Below are positions 52,677-61,099 of a DNA stretch of 64,000 nt, piece by piece (positions within the stretch are counted from its first letter, which is position 1; every line of letters starts with the position of its first letter). Both the position numbers and the translations under genes were made by a program. The notes beneath the pieces are model-generated. The model did not search any database. It saw only the letters and a program-made list of their open reading frames with translations, and was not told where the DNA came from. Origin of the DNA: Spirochaetales bacterium (GTDB lineage: Bacteria > Spirochaetota > Spirochaetia > SZUA-6 > DRHE01); NCBI GenBank assembly GCA_030604195.1, contig JAUVWI010000006.1, positions 1-64,000 on the forward strand, given 5' to 3'.

Positions 52677-52697
52677 CATCTAATCATCTTTCCTGCT
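52677..52697. repeat. 21-bp direct repeat, right copy
   Basis: Identical to 50312-50332. Bases just outside differ. It lies 47 bases before the tRNA-Cys gene and marks the right end of the 2.3-kb block. Confidence 0.75.
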
Positions 52698-52743
52698 GGA
52701 CAAATTGGTTCTTTTTTAGTAAATTACCATCATAATTTATCCA

Positions 52744-52815
52744 GGCGCCGTACCCAAGCGGTAAGGGGGAGGTCTGCAAAACCTTTATGCACCGGTTCGA
52801 ATCCGGTCGGCGCCT
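52744..52815 (+). tRNA. tRNA-Cys (anticodon GCA)
   Basis: 72-nt cloverleaf. The 7-bp acceptor is GGCGCCG/CGGCGCC with U as discriminator, the anticodon loop is CTGCAAA with GCA, and the T arm is CCGGTTCGAATCCGG. CCA is not encoded; a T-run follows at once and probably ends transcription. It lies next to the right copy of the 21-bp repeat. Confidence 0.97.
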
Positions 52816-52822
52816 TTTTTTC

Positions 52823-53692
52823 TTAAAGATCAAAAAAGCTCATTAAAAAGCGTTCCACCCCCATCTCTTCATTTGAGAAAAGGGTCATTGCCCTGGCATA
52901 GGCAGCCACATCACTTTCAGCATTGCGCATAACCACCGGGAAGCCGACTCTCTTCAAGAGAGGAATATCATTCCGCCAGTCGCCAAAGAAGAGCATCTCG
53001 TCAATGGTTAAACCATACTCAGCCAGCAGACGGCTGCTTCCCCGGAACTTGGAAAGAGACCGCGAACGGAAGACTAAGTAAAACGATTCCTGGATGGGCT
53101 GCGGAGAGAGAAAGCAGGCAATTTCCGGCTGCATCCGGTTGCAAAGGCTCTCTTTGACTTTCATCAAAGCCATTTCTTCCGGCCAGGGAATAACTACATG
53201 GGTGGTTCTTTTAAGCGAAGCCTTCTCAGGGGGTGAATCGAGCTTTTCCGACCAATAACTATAATGTTTTTCCTCAACACCACTACGGAAAAAAATAACA
53301 TCATCGTCAATAAGGAATAAAGGCAGAGAGGTACACTTTAAAACCGAGCGTACAAAATCCGCAGAGAGCAGGCTCCCCTCATCCCACAATACCCTGCCCC
53401 GGTCTTTAATTACCGCCCCATCCAGACACACCATGGGTACCTCTAATGCGGAGAAAGTTATATCGGTTAAATTCAGAGTCTTGCCGGTAACGGGGAAAAA
53501 GAGAATATTACGCTTTTCCATCCTGGCAAGAACATCAAAAAACCGGGCGGTCAGTTCTTTACTGGCGGGGAGCAGAGTGCCGTCAAGATCACTGCCCACT
53601 GCTTTGGGAACCGGGGTTTCTGTTAAAAAACAATCACTCGCCTTAAACAGGCTCGCCTTAAATAGGCTCTCCGGAGTGGTGCTGGAATTCAT
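52823..53692 (-). CDS. HAD-superfamily hydrolase, Cof type
   Basis: 289-aa phosphatase of the Cof (class IIB) HAD family. It has the motif I SDLDGTLLPASKE, a Thr in motif II (PVTGKTLNLT) and a motif IV MLFFGDWRNDIPLLKRVG. Substrates in the family are sugar phosphates, flavin or vitamin B6 phosphates. The N-terminal extension holds a tandem 15-bp duplication (LFKASLFKAS). It starts in an ATGA overlap with the upstream sugar-type transporter, which points to a sugar phosphate. Confidence 0.88.
   Translation of the reverse strand: MNSSTTPESLFKASLFKASDCFLTETPVPKAVGSDLDGTLLPASKELTARFFDVLARMEKRNILFFPVTGKTLNLTDITFSALEVPMVCLDGAVIKDRGRVLWDEGSLLSADFVRSVLKCTSLPLFLIDDDVIFFRSGVEEKHYSYWSEKLDSPPEKASLKRTTHVVIPWPEEMALMKVKESLCNRMQPEIACFLSPQPIQESFYLVFRSRSLSKFRGSSRLLAEYGLTIDEMLFFGDWRNDIPLLKRVGFPVVMRNAESDVAAYARAMTLFSNEEMGVERFLMSFFDL
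53637..53666. repeat. 15-bp tandem duplication in the HAD gene
   Basis: Two adjacent copies of CTCGCCTTAAACAGG differing by one base. They encode LFKAS twice near the N-terminus of the HAD hydrolase. Confidence 0.75.
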
Positions 53693-55011
53693 TCCAGATC
53701 GATATGGCGGCTTTTAAATTTTTCCTTTTCCGCTTCTTCCTCCGGAGAGAGGGCCTCTCCCTTTTTAACGCCAACCATCATCAGCAGTGCGAAAAGGAAA
53801 AAAACAATCGAATAGGGAAAAAGCGAGATCATGCCAAAGCGATCGGTTACAAATCCTGCCAGGGGAGGTGAAACCATCTGTCCCAGGGAGGAGAAGAAGT
53901 AATAGAGACCGGTATAGGTCCCTATCCTGGCAGCGCTGGCCAGCTCCCAGACAATTGTAATGGAGTTGACGTTGATAAAGGCCCAGGCAATCCCGGCCAA
54001 TGAAAAGAGCAGATAGAGCAGAGGAATTGATCGTACAAAGAATACTACGCAGAGAACCAGAATAAAGAGAACAAGCCCGATAAATATAGTCTTTCTGCGT
54101 CCCAGGCGGGTACCGATAAAGCCGGCCGGCAGAGCAGAAATCACAAAAAAGAGGGAAATCGAGGTTAAAATACGGGCGGCTGCACTCTCTTTAATAGCCA
54201 GAACCTTCACACCATAGGTCGTAAACCAGGTTTCCATGGAGTTGAATGCGGCAAACCAGAAAAAGATGGCAGCCATAATAAAGAGTACGGACCATTCTTT
54301 TTCCCGGAATATATCTTTTACTGAATTAATGATACCTGGTTCCTTTCCCTTTTTTTCCGGTTTGACTGACCGCGGTTCACGAATAAAGATTAAAAGAACG
54401 ATCAGCGCCAGGACCATTACGCCGGCTGCGGTTACAAAGGGAATGGGAACGCCCAGATCATAGAGAAAACTGCCCACCAGATAGGCCAGTATGGAACCGA
54501 CACCGCCCATTAAATTGATAACACCATTAGCCTTACTGCGGAATCTCGAGGGAGTAACATCCGGCATCAGAGAGACCACGGGCGCCCGGTAGAGCGCCAT
54601 GGCAATATTAAAGAGCATGATAATAATAAAGAGGGGAAGCAATCCCGATGCAAGCTGCAGCCTGCCGATAAGCGGCAGGGTAAGTTCAACCGCAGTCCCG
54701 GCCGGCCGATCCCGGAAATAGGGAATCAGCATAAAAAAGAGAGCTGCCAGGGGAATACCCAGCGCTATGTAGGGCATTCTCCGCCCCAGCCTGGTATTGG
54801 TTTTATCACTCAAGGCCCCTATCAAGGGCTGGATAATAATCGCCGCCCAGTTATCTACGGTCATAATAAAACCGATAATCATGGCGCTGCTTATGTATTT
54901 CCCTAAGAAAATAGGCACATAGGCATTATAAAGAGCCCAGCACATGGCAGTGGTAAAAAAACCCAGTCCGATTACAAAGGTTTTTCCATAGTTCAGGCGG
55001 TCTATTTTCAT
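53689..55011 (-). CDS. MFS sugar transporter, GPH/SLC45-like
   Basis: 440-aa inner-membrane transporter with about 12 helices. The N-terminal half has the DNWAAIIIQPLIGALSDKTNTRLGRRMPYI motif (cited in part), typical of glycoside-pentoside-hexuronide:cation symporters and eukaryotic SLC45 proteins. The C-terminal segment is hydrophilic (EEEAEKEKFKSRHIDLE). It is translationally coupled to the HAD phosphatase and divergent from a cNMP-binding protein. I infer sugar uptake; the sugar is unknown. Confidence 0.9.
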   Translation of the reverse strand: MKIDRLNYGKTFVIGLGFFTTAMCWALYNAYVPIFLGKYISSAMIIGFIMTVDNWAAIIIQPLIGALSDKTNTRLGRRMPYIALGIPLAALFFMLIPYFRDRPAGTAVELTLPLIGRLQLASGLLPLFIIIMLFNIAMALYRAPVVSLMPDVTPSRFRSKANGVINLMGGVGSILAYLVGSFLYDLGVPIPFVTAAGVMVLALIVLLIFIREPRSVKPEKKGKEPGIINSVKDIFREKEWSVLFIMAAIFFWFAAFNSMETWFTTYGVKVLAIKESAAARILTSISLFFVISALPAGFIGTRLGRRKTIFIGLVLFILVLCVVFFVRSIPLLYLLFSLAGIAWAFINVNSITIVWELASAARIGTYTGLYYFFSSLGQMVSPPLAGFVTDRFGMISLFPYSIVFFLFALLMMVGVKKGEALSPEEEAEKEKFKSRHIDLE

Positions 55012-55028
55012 GAATTTCCTCTTGGATC

Positions 55029-55087
55029 ATCCTACCTGAAAGAGATTTTATAAGTCAAGGTAGGAATTATCCTACTTAACATTGACA
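55029..55087. promoter_or_regulatory. Divergent promoters with a central palindrome (MFS / cNMP protein)
   Basis: The minus-strand promoter TTGACT-N18-TAGGAT (55029-55058) serves the MFS gene. The plus-strand -35 TTGACA (55082-55087), with TATACT at 55105-55110 after 17 bases, serves the cNMP gene. Between them lies GTAGGA-ATTA-TCCTAC (55060-55075). A third CCTACC overlaps the MFS -10. One regulator could act on both genes. Confidence 0.6.
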
Positions 55088-55144
55088 ATACCTTTCCCGA
55101 TTTATATACTAGCATTAATTTTACCTGTTCTGTTAGGGAATTAC

Positions 55145-56365
55145 ATGGCGAATCCGCTTCAGCTCTCTATTGTTAACTTCAGAAAAAACTCATATATCAT
55201 CATTGAGGGTAAACAGCATGCCACAAACTTCTATATTATACGCAGCGGAAAAGTGCAGATAAGCAAAGAGGTTGAGGTAGTAGAGGAAGAAGGGGGCAAT
55301 ATTTTGGGTCCCGGAGATTTTTTCGGAGTTGTTTCCACCATGTCATCTCACAGCCATATTGAAACCGCAATGGCTCTTACGGATGTCTCGATGATCTCAG
55401 TACAGAGAGATCAATACGATCAGCTCATTGAACGTAACACCCCGATTGCTATGAAGATCATCCAGGCTTTCTCCCGGAGAATGCGCTATCTTGACGACGC
55501 CATGACCAGGCTCGCCTTTAAGAGCACTGCCAAGGAAGATACCTCACATCTCTTCAAGGTAGCTGAATATTATGCCCGGCAGAGCCAGTACAACCAGGCT
55601 TATTACGCCTACTACCGCTATATTCAGTACTGTCCGCAGGGCGCGCAGGTAAATATTGCCAAAGAAAGAATGGCTAAAATACACCCCTATGCCAGGGCTG
55701 TCTATCTTGACAAGAGTAAGGCCGAATTCAACCGCGTTTATCCCAAAAACACCATGATCTGCAGTGAGGGTGAACCGGGGGACGAACTCTTTATTATTCA
55801 GAAAGGCAGTGTCAAGATTACCAAGATAGTAGAGGATAATGAAGTACTCTTAGCTATACTTAAAGGCGGTGACATTTTCGGCGAGATGGCATTGCTGGAA
55901 AATAAACCGCGGGCTGCCACAGTAATTGCTCATGAAGACGTTCATGTTATGGCTGTTAACCGCGCTAATTTCGCCCGCATGGTACAGAGTCAGCCTCAGT
56001 TAATTACCCGCCTTACCACGCTGCTGGCTGAACGTATATGGATGATCTACCGGCAACTCTCCAACACGATTATGGAAAATCCCCTGGGGAGGTTATATGA
56101 CCGGTTATGGCTGGAGCTGGAAAAGAACCGAATACAAGCCGACAAAGGCACTCCCTATACCTTTGAATTCGGCCCCAAGGTACTGATCAATATGGTAGGT
56201 TTGCCTGCCGACCAGGGCAACGCCCTGACACGTAAGCTTTTCGACAATAAAAAAATCAAGATAGTTGATGACCACATCTTTGTTTCAGATAGTGAAGAGA
56301 TCAAAAAGCAGGCTGAGTATCACCGTAAAATGGAAAGAATCCAGAAAGCCAGACAGGGCAAATAG
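55145..56365 (+). CDS. Tandem cyclic-nucleotide-binding domain protein
   Basis: 406-aa protein with two cNMP-binding (CRP-like) beta-roll domains, about 5-115 and about 205-320, joined by a TPR-like helical stretch (YYARQSQYNQAYYAYYRYIQ). The second has the better phosphate-binding cassette (GDIFGEMALLENKPRAATV). A C-terminal helical part (about 330-406) takes the place of a DNA-binding domain but lacks an obvious helix-turn-helix. The track start is a TTG that is actually the -35 promoter element; the ATG at 55145 follows TTAGGG. Such proteins are frequent in spirochaetes. It may signal through partner proteins rather than DNA. Confidence 0.85.
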   Translation: MANPLQLSIVNFRKNSYIIIEGKQHATNFYIIRSGKVQISKEVEVVEEEGGNILGPGDFFGVVSTMSSHSHIETAMALTDVSMISVQRDQYDQLIERNTPIAMKIIQAFSRRMRYLDDAMTRLAFKSTAKEDTSHLFKVAEYYARQSQYNQAYYAYYRYIQYCPQGAQVNIAKERMAKIHPYARAVYLDKSKAEFNRVYPKNTMICSEGEPGDELFIIQKGSVKITKIVEDNEVLLAILKGGDIFGEMALLENKPRAATVIAHEDVHVMAVNRANFARMVQSQPQLITRLTTLLAERIWMIYRQLSNTIMENPLGRLYDRLWLELEKNRIQADKGTPYTFEFGPKVLINMVGLPADQGNALTRKLFDNKKIKIVDDHIFVSDSEEIKKQAEYHRKMERIQKARQGK

Positions 56366-56371
56366 TTTTTC

Positions 56372-58063
56372 TTAATAAATTCCCTGAATATAAATATCCG
56401 ACCAATTCGAACTGTAGCTGTGCAGGTTTCCTGTTGCTTCTTCGTGCAGGTTCTGCAGGCTTGGCACATCGAGCCGATAGACCGCCCTGCCGTCCGCTTT
56501 CATCTGTTTAAGATTTACCAGCCCTTTGGCAAAGGCTATATGGGCGAAATCGAGATTGCCGAAATAATATTCACGCGGGGTTACGCTTTCCGCCAGGTCT
56601 ACCGGCAACTCAAAATTCTGCTCTTTTGATTTATCACCTAAAAACGGGTCCACCGGCAACCAGCCGATATTTTCAATATAGCACTCCGCCCAATAATGCT
56701 TGCTGCTTTTCCGGTTTCTGCCAATAATATAGCCTGCCACCGGCCTGGTGGGGATACCGGCGCTCCGGCTTAAAGCGCAGAAGAGGATTGAATAGATATA
56801 GGAATCACCCTCTTTACTATCGATAGCCTTAATGACATCCCTCTCCTCCGGATTTTCAATAAACGATAAGCGCGCTAAAACCCACCGGTAGATAGTCCGC
56901 GCCTGAAAATAGGGGGTTTTTATGTTTCCGATTATCGCCCTGCTCAGCTTAATTATTCGTTCATCCGCCGAAGGCACTAACATATCCGGGGCGGTATACT
57001 TTTTATAGAGCCGCCGGTTCTGGTCATAGCTTCGGGAAAGATTGTCCGTATTGACCTTAGTGGCTACGGAATAACGGTCAAACATGATATCCTGAACGAC
57101 CCGGTAATTCCGTCCGTTCTCCAGCTCGCTTAATAGAAAAAGCCTGGTCGTGTTTACCTGGTCAAAGAGAGCTTCAGGCTCCTGGGCTACTAATTGTATT
57201 TCCCGCTGCTCCGGTGACTCGATGACCTGGGGGAGCCACAGGTAGAGGCTATTTTCCGCTTCACTGACAATATTATCTATTTCAACATAATACTTCAGAT
57301 GGTAGGTCCGCTTATCGGGAAAAAGCTTGGTTCCCGATTCACCCTCCACCTCAAAGTAAAGGGCATTGCTTTGACCCTTATCAGTGATCACTAAAAGCTG
57401 ACCTGAGGAAGCGCCGTCAGGCACCCGCACCCTGATTTCATGATCGCTCCAATCTTCATAGTCCTGATCATAATCCCAGGCGGGTATCAGGGTTGCCAAC
57501 TCCTCCTGGTGGTAATCGCTCAGCTCATCACCCGAGATCCAGGTGAAAAAAACCCTGGAATCGCCTCTGTTCAGCCCGAAATTCATACCTTCCACGATTT
57601 GAAGATTACCAATCTCTCCCCTGGCCAGGCTTAAAGCACGTATATAAGGTTCCCCTGCTTTTCTCGGTCCCGAGAGCAGCTTGGGAATTTGTTCACGGTT
57701 GGTAAAGAGATATCTCCTGCTCTTGCCGTTCCTGGTGACAACCTGAACTAATCCTGAGTTAATTTCTTCAGGGATCCTCAAGCTGATAGTCGAATCCGTC
57801 CATTCAAGGTAGCTGGAAGAAACCGGAGGGTAGCCGGATATTCTTACCTCGCCACCGTTACGGCTCGCCCCAAAATACCTCCCCCTTATTACCATAACTT
57901 CTCCCGGAGCGCCGATTTTCGGAGTAATGGCCTCTATTACCGGAGGCCTCCCCGTTACCCGTGAACTCAATAATAGAATGGCAATAAGCAGCAAAAACAC
58001 ACCTGATAGAATAAATTCCTGCCTGCCAAAGGTTTTTTTAGAGGATTTGTCTTTCACTTTCAT
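56372..58063 (-). CDS. Membrane-anchored IPT/TIG and transglutaminase-like protein
   Basis: 563-aa protein. After a single N-terminal membrane anchor (about 15-38) come IPT/TIG beta-sandwich repeats (about 45-120 with ITPKIGAPGEVMVIRGRYFG, and about 140-240). A C-terminal transglutaminase-like domain has the catalytic Cys in SILFCALSRSAGIPTR, His in SKHYWAEC and Asp in PVDPFLG. Such domains often act as proteases or cross-linkers in the envelope. It begins directly after the stop of the small periplasmic protein and is the last gene of the sigma/anti-sigma operon. Confidence 0.87.
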   Translation of the reverse strand: MKVKDKSSKKTFGRQEFILSGVFLLLIAILLLSSRVTGRPPVIEAITPKIGAPGEVMVIRGRYFGASRNGGEVRISGYPPVSSSYLEWTDSTISLRIPEEINSGLVQVVTRNGKSRRYLFTNREQIPKLLSGPRKAGEPYIRALSLARGEIGNLQIVEGMNFGLNRGDSRVFFTWISGDELSDYHQEELATLIPAWDYDQDYEDWSDHEIRVRVPDGASSGQLLVITDKGQSNALYFEVEGESGTKLFPDKRTYHLKYYVEIDNIVSEAENSLYLWLPQVIESPEQREIQLVAQEPEALFDQVNTTRLFLLSELENGRNYRVVQDIMFDRYSVATKVNTDNLSRSYDQNRRLYKKYTAPDMLVPSADERIIKLSRAIIGNIKTPYFQARTIYRWVLARLSFIENPEERDVIKAIDSKEGDSYIYSILFCALSRSAGIPTRPVAGYIIGRNRKSSKHYWAECYIENIGWLPVDPFLGDKSKEQNFELPVDLAESVTPREYYFGNLDFAHIAFAKGLVNLKQMKADGRAVYRLDVPSLQNLHEEATGNLHSYSSNWSDIYIQGIY

Positions 58064-58555
58064 TTAATCGGCTGATTTCTCCAGCAGGTCCTTATATGAA
58101 AGGATCTCAATCTCCAGCTGGATATTAAAACTTTTGGGTAATCTTTTAGAAACACCCAGGGGGAAAAACAGGACCTTTTCACCCAGAGAAATGGGAATAC
58201 TCTTTACAGTGCTTAGATATTTTACCTCACTCTCGGCCATTTCCGAGAGCAGAACCTCTCCCTGAGCCACCAGCAGCAGCTTGCCGTTTTCCTGCCAGTA
58301 GGGAGTAAGCACAACGAAAATGCGAATATTTTCTCCAAGTAATTTAACCGCAATAGATCTTCCGGGAATTGTCAATTTACTGCTCTGCATGTTCCATTCC
58401 TGCTCTGCACCCGGGGGGAGCACTGTGGCAATAATATTCAACTGTAAAGCTTTATCCAAAATCGGACGGAGAGCTTCCTCCAGTTCGATCTCCTGGGCAT
58501 TGCCTCTGAAAATAGCCATAACTAACAAAATCAGGACGGAAATTCGCTTTACCAT
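58064..58555 (-). CDS. Small exported protein of unknown function
   Basis: 163-aa protein with an N-terminal signal peptide ending near FRGNAQE. The rest is beta-rich and acidic (ALRPILDKALQLNIIATVLPPGAEQEWNM). No family is recognised. It overlaps the anti-sigma gene by seven bases and abuts the transglutaminase-like gene, so it probably belongs to the same envelope response unit. Confidence 0.8.
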   Translation of the reverse strand: MVKRISVLILLVMAIFRGNAQEIELEEALRPILDKALQLNIIATVLPPGAEQEWNMQSSKLTIPGRSIAVKLLGENIRIFVVLTPYWQENGKLLLVAQGEVLLSEMAESEVKYLSTVKSIPISLGEKVLFFPLGVSKRLPKSFNIQLEIEILSYKDLLEKSAD

Positions 58556-59100
58556 GGCTTATCCCGCTTATACTCCGCTGCCCGGAACATTTCCGCCTCG
58601 CCAACCACAAAAAATTTCGGCTCTTTGGGCAGCTGAATAATAATTTCCTGCCTGCTGCCGTTCAACTCCAGAGATTTCAGAATACGTTCCAGATCATCAA
58701 TGGGAGCTGTAACCAATACTTCCGAGCTGCCTGAAGGCTGGGTGCGAATGCTCATAATGCGGTAATCAGTACGCAATGACAGAAGCAGAGTGGAAAAGCC
58801 CAAAATTATCATCAGCAGAACTGCCGCTGCCGCCGCAGGCAGGGGTAGCGCAACCCGCCTTCTCCAAAAGGACACCTGCTGCCTGCTAATGAGTCCGGCC
58901 AGATAGGAGCGGCCTCTTTCCTGGGAATCGCGAAAATCAGGAGCAGCTTCTAAAGCAAGCTGTTCCCTGGTAAAGATCATTTCATCTAATTTATGCTTAC
59001 AGGAAAGACAGAGGGTTAAATGCTCTTCAATTACTTTCTTCCATGGACCCTCTACCTCGTTATCCAGGTATGCGGAAAGAGTTTCACCGCCAGGACACAT
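58549..59100 (-). CDS. Zinc-finger anti-sigma factor
   Basis: 183-aa membrane protein. The N-terminal domain has the HxxxCxxC anti-sigma signature (EEHLTLCLSCKHKL), and a single membrane helix follows (about 105-130: ALPLPAAAAAVLLMIILGF). The outer C-terminal domain is beta-rich. It probably holds the ECF sigma factor inactive until an envelope signal arrives. The track start is 31 codons too early; the ATG at 59100 follows GAGG and overlaps the sigma stop by 17 bases. Confidence 0.9.
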   Translation of the reverse strand: MCPGGETLSAYLDNEVEGPWKKVIEEHLTLCLSCKHKLDEMIFTREQLALEAAPDFRDSQERGRSYLAGLISRQQVSFWRRRVALPLPAAAAAVLLMIILGFSTLLLSLRTDYRIMSIRTQPSGSSEVLVTAPIDDLERILKSLELNGSRQEIIIQLPKEPKFFVVGEAEMFRAAEYKRDKPW

Positions 59101-59608
59101 GCTCTGTTTCCTCTTTAAGTATTTGCGCCAGACGCTGCCGCGCCCTAAAAACCCTGATCTTGACATTTCCCTCACTGATACCAAGTATGGCACCGATTTC
59201 TTTATAGTTCAAGCCTGCGTACTCCTTTAAAACAACTGCCATGCGCAAACGATACGGAATTTTATCTAAAGCTCGCTGAATACGTTTTATTGTTTCTTGC
59301 TTAATATATTCATGCTCACTGGAAGCTGCTGCAAGAGGGACTGTCTTTTTGAATTTCTCAAAGGCTTTCCTTTGCCTGGATTTCTTTTTCTCATAATTGA
59401 GGGAAATATTTTTAACCACGCGGATCAGCCAGTATTTGGTTTGATTAATATCCGGCAGCGGTTTTTTCCTCTCAAAATATTTAATAAAGGCTTCATGGCA
59501 GAGATCCTCAGCCTGCTCCGCATCTCCGGTAATATGATAGGCCAGTTTATGGATTAATGGGTAAAGGGTTTCATATGCCTCTTCGAAAAGTACCTGATCG
59601 ATTTTCAC
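59084..59608 (-). CDS. ECF RNA polymerase sigma factor
   Basis: 174-aa sigma-70 family member with region 2 (LYPLIHKLAYHITGDAEQAEDLCHEAFIKYFE, cited in part) and region 4 (LNYKEIGAILGISEGNVKIRVFRARQRLAQIL), and no region 3: an ECF sigma of the RpoE/SigW type. The GTG chosen overlaps the cysS stop as GTGA; the track GTG is seven codons earlier. Targets are unknown, but the operon suggests the envelope. Confidence 0.9.
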   Translation of the reverse strand: MKIDQVLFEEAYETLYPLIHKLAYHITGDAEQAEDLCHEAFIKYFERKKPLPDINQTKYWLIRVVKNISLNYEKKKSRQRKAFEKFKKTVPLAAASSEHEYIKQETIKRIQRALDKIPYRLRMAVVLKEYAGLNYKEIGAILGISEGNVKIRVFRARQRLAQILKEETEHVSWR

Positions 59609-61044
59609 CCTGCCTGCTTCTTGCGCCACTCCGTTCCGGAGGGTGTGTCCCTTAAAATTATTCCCTGCTCGTTCAACTCTGCTCTTATTTTATCTGCTCT
59701 CCGGAAATCCTTCCCGGCTCTGGCCAGCTCTCTCTCTTTGATAAGCATTTTGATCTGCTCATCGATTTCCTCATCCTGCAACATCAACTTAGCGATATCA
59801 AGCCCCAGAACTTTATCCATTTCATAGAGGATTGTAAGTTTCTCAGCCGCCTTTATTTCGTTATCTTTCAAAAGACCCCAGAAATCGGCCAGCGCCCTGG
59901 GTGTGTTCAGATCATAGCCTATATTTTTCTTAAAAGCAGTCAGGTACTCTTCTGCTTCAGCCCCTCTTTCTGCGCCTGGCACAGTTTCACCGGGTTGAGC
60001 TCCACTCTCTTCAACCTCACCCTGCAAATGGATCAGCCGCTCCGCCATATTAGCTCTTGCCGATTTAGCGCCCTCCAGACCTTCAAAACTGAACTGAAGC
60101 TGGCTGCGGTAGTGAGCCCCTAAACAGAAATAACGGTAGTCAAGAGCTTCAAAACCCTGTTCAAGCAAAGCCGCTAAAGTAAGGAATTTCCCTGAAGATT
60201 TGGCCATCTTCTCCTTATTCAATACCAGGAACTCACCATGCAGCCAGTGGTTTACCCATTTTTTCCCGGTAGCCGCTTCCGACTGGGCAATTTCATTGGT
60301 ATGATGCACGGAAATGTGATCCACACCGCCGCAATGAATATCAAATTGTTCCCCTAAATACTTTATGGACATGGCGCTGCACTCAATATGCCAGCCCGGA
60401 TAGCCTCGTCCCCAGGGAGAATCCCAGATCATTGCCTGGTGTTCAAATTTTGAACGGGTAAACCAGAGCACAAAATCATGAGGGTTTTTTTTGTTCTTAT
60501 CCACTTCAATTCTGGCGCCCGCTTTTAATTCCTGTAGATTAAGCAGGGCCATTTTGCCGTAATCCTTGGCTTTGGCAATATCAAAATAGAGGTTGCCGCC
60601 GGCAGAATAGGTAAAACCGTTATCCTCTATTCTCTTGATCAGCTCGATCATCTCAGTAATATGCTCTGTTGCTCTGCAGATAATCGTAGGCTTTAAGATA
60701 TTTAGTGATTCCAGATCCTTAAAAAAAGCTTCGGAGTAAAACTCGGCAATATCCCAGACACTTCTTCCCTGCTCCCTGGAGCTTTTCACCATTTTATCTT
60801 CACCCTGATCAGCATCGTCGGTAAGGTGGCCCACATCTGTTACATTCATAACCTGCTTTACGCTATACCCCATGTATTCAAGGGTGCGCCGCAAAATATC
60901 TTCAAAGAGATAGGTGCGTAAATTGCCTATATGGGCGAAATTATAAACAGTAGGCCCACAGGTATATAGGCCGGCTTCATTAGCAGTTATTGGCACAAAA
61001 TCCTCTATTTTTCGCCCCAGGGTATTAAAAAGCTTGAGAATCAA
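59605..61044 (-). CDS. cysS: Cysteinyl-tRNA synthetase
   Basis: 479-aa class I synthetase charging tRNA-Cys. It has the zinc-site/HIGH region GLYTCGPTVYNFAHIGNLRTYLF (cited in part) and KMAKSSGK. The start is TTG, with GGAGG five bases upstream, so it is well supported. It is the first gene of the run leading into the ECF sigma gene, with stop and start overlapping by GTGA. The tRNA-Cys gene lies 7 kb away in this window. Confidence 0.96.
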   Translation of the reverse strand: MILKLFNTLGRKIEDFVPITANEAGLYTCGPTVYNFAHIGNLRTYLFEDILRRTLEYMGYSVKQVMNVTDVGHLTDDADQGEDKMVKSSREQGRSVWDIAEFYSEAFFKDLESLNILKPTIICRATEHITEMIELIKRIEDNGFTYSAGGNLYFDIAKAKDYGKMALLNLQELKAGARIEVDKNKKNPHDFVLWFTRSKFEHQAMIWDSPWGRGYPGWHIECSAMSIKYLGEQFDIHCGGVDHISVHHTNEIAQSEAATGKKWVNHWLHGEFLVLNKEKMAKSSGKFLTLAALLEQGFEALDYRYFCLGAHYRSQLQFSFEGLEGAKSARANMAERLIHLQGEVEESGAQPGETVPGAERGAEAEEYLTAFKKNIGYDLNTPRALADFWGLLKDNEIKAAEKLTILYEMDKVLGLDIAKLMLQDEEIDEQIKMLIKERELARAGKDFRRADKIRAELNEQGIILRDTPSGTEWRKKQAG

Positions 61045-61099
61045 GACTTCCTCCGCGCAGTAAGTAGATAAAATTGGGTTTTACCTGTAAAATGGTACT

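Noticed and set aside
55082-55144. Upstream extension of the cNMP protein (MTIPFPIYILALILP, membrane-like)
   Set aside because: The TTG start is the -35 element of a TTGACA-N17-TATACT promoter, so this stretch would not be translated.
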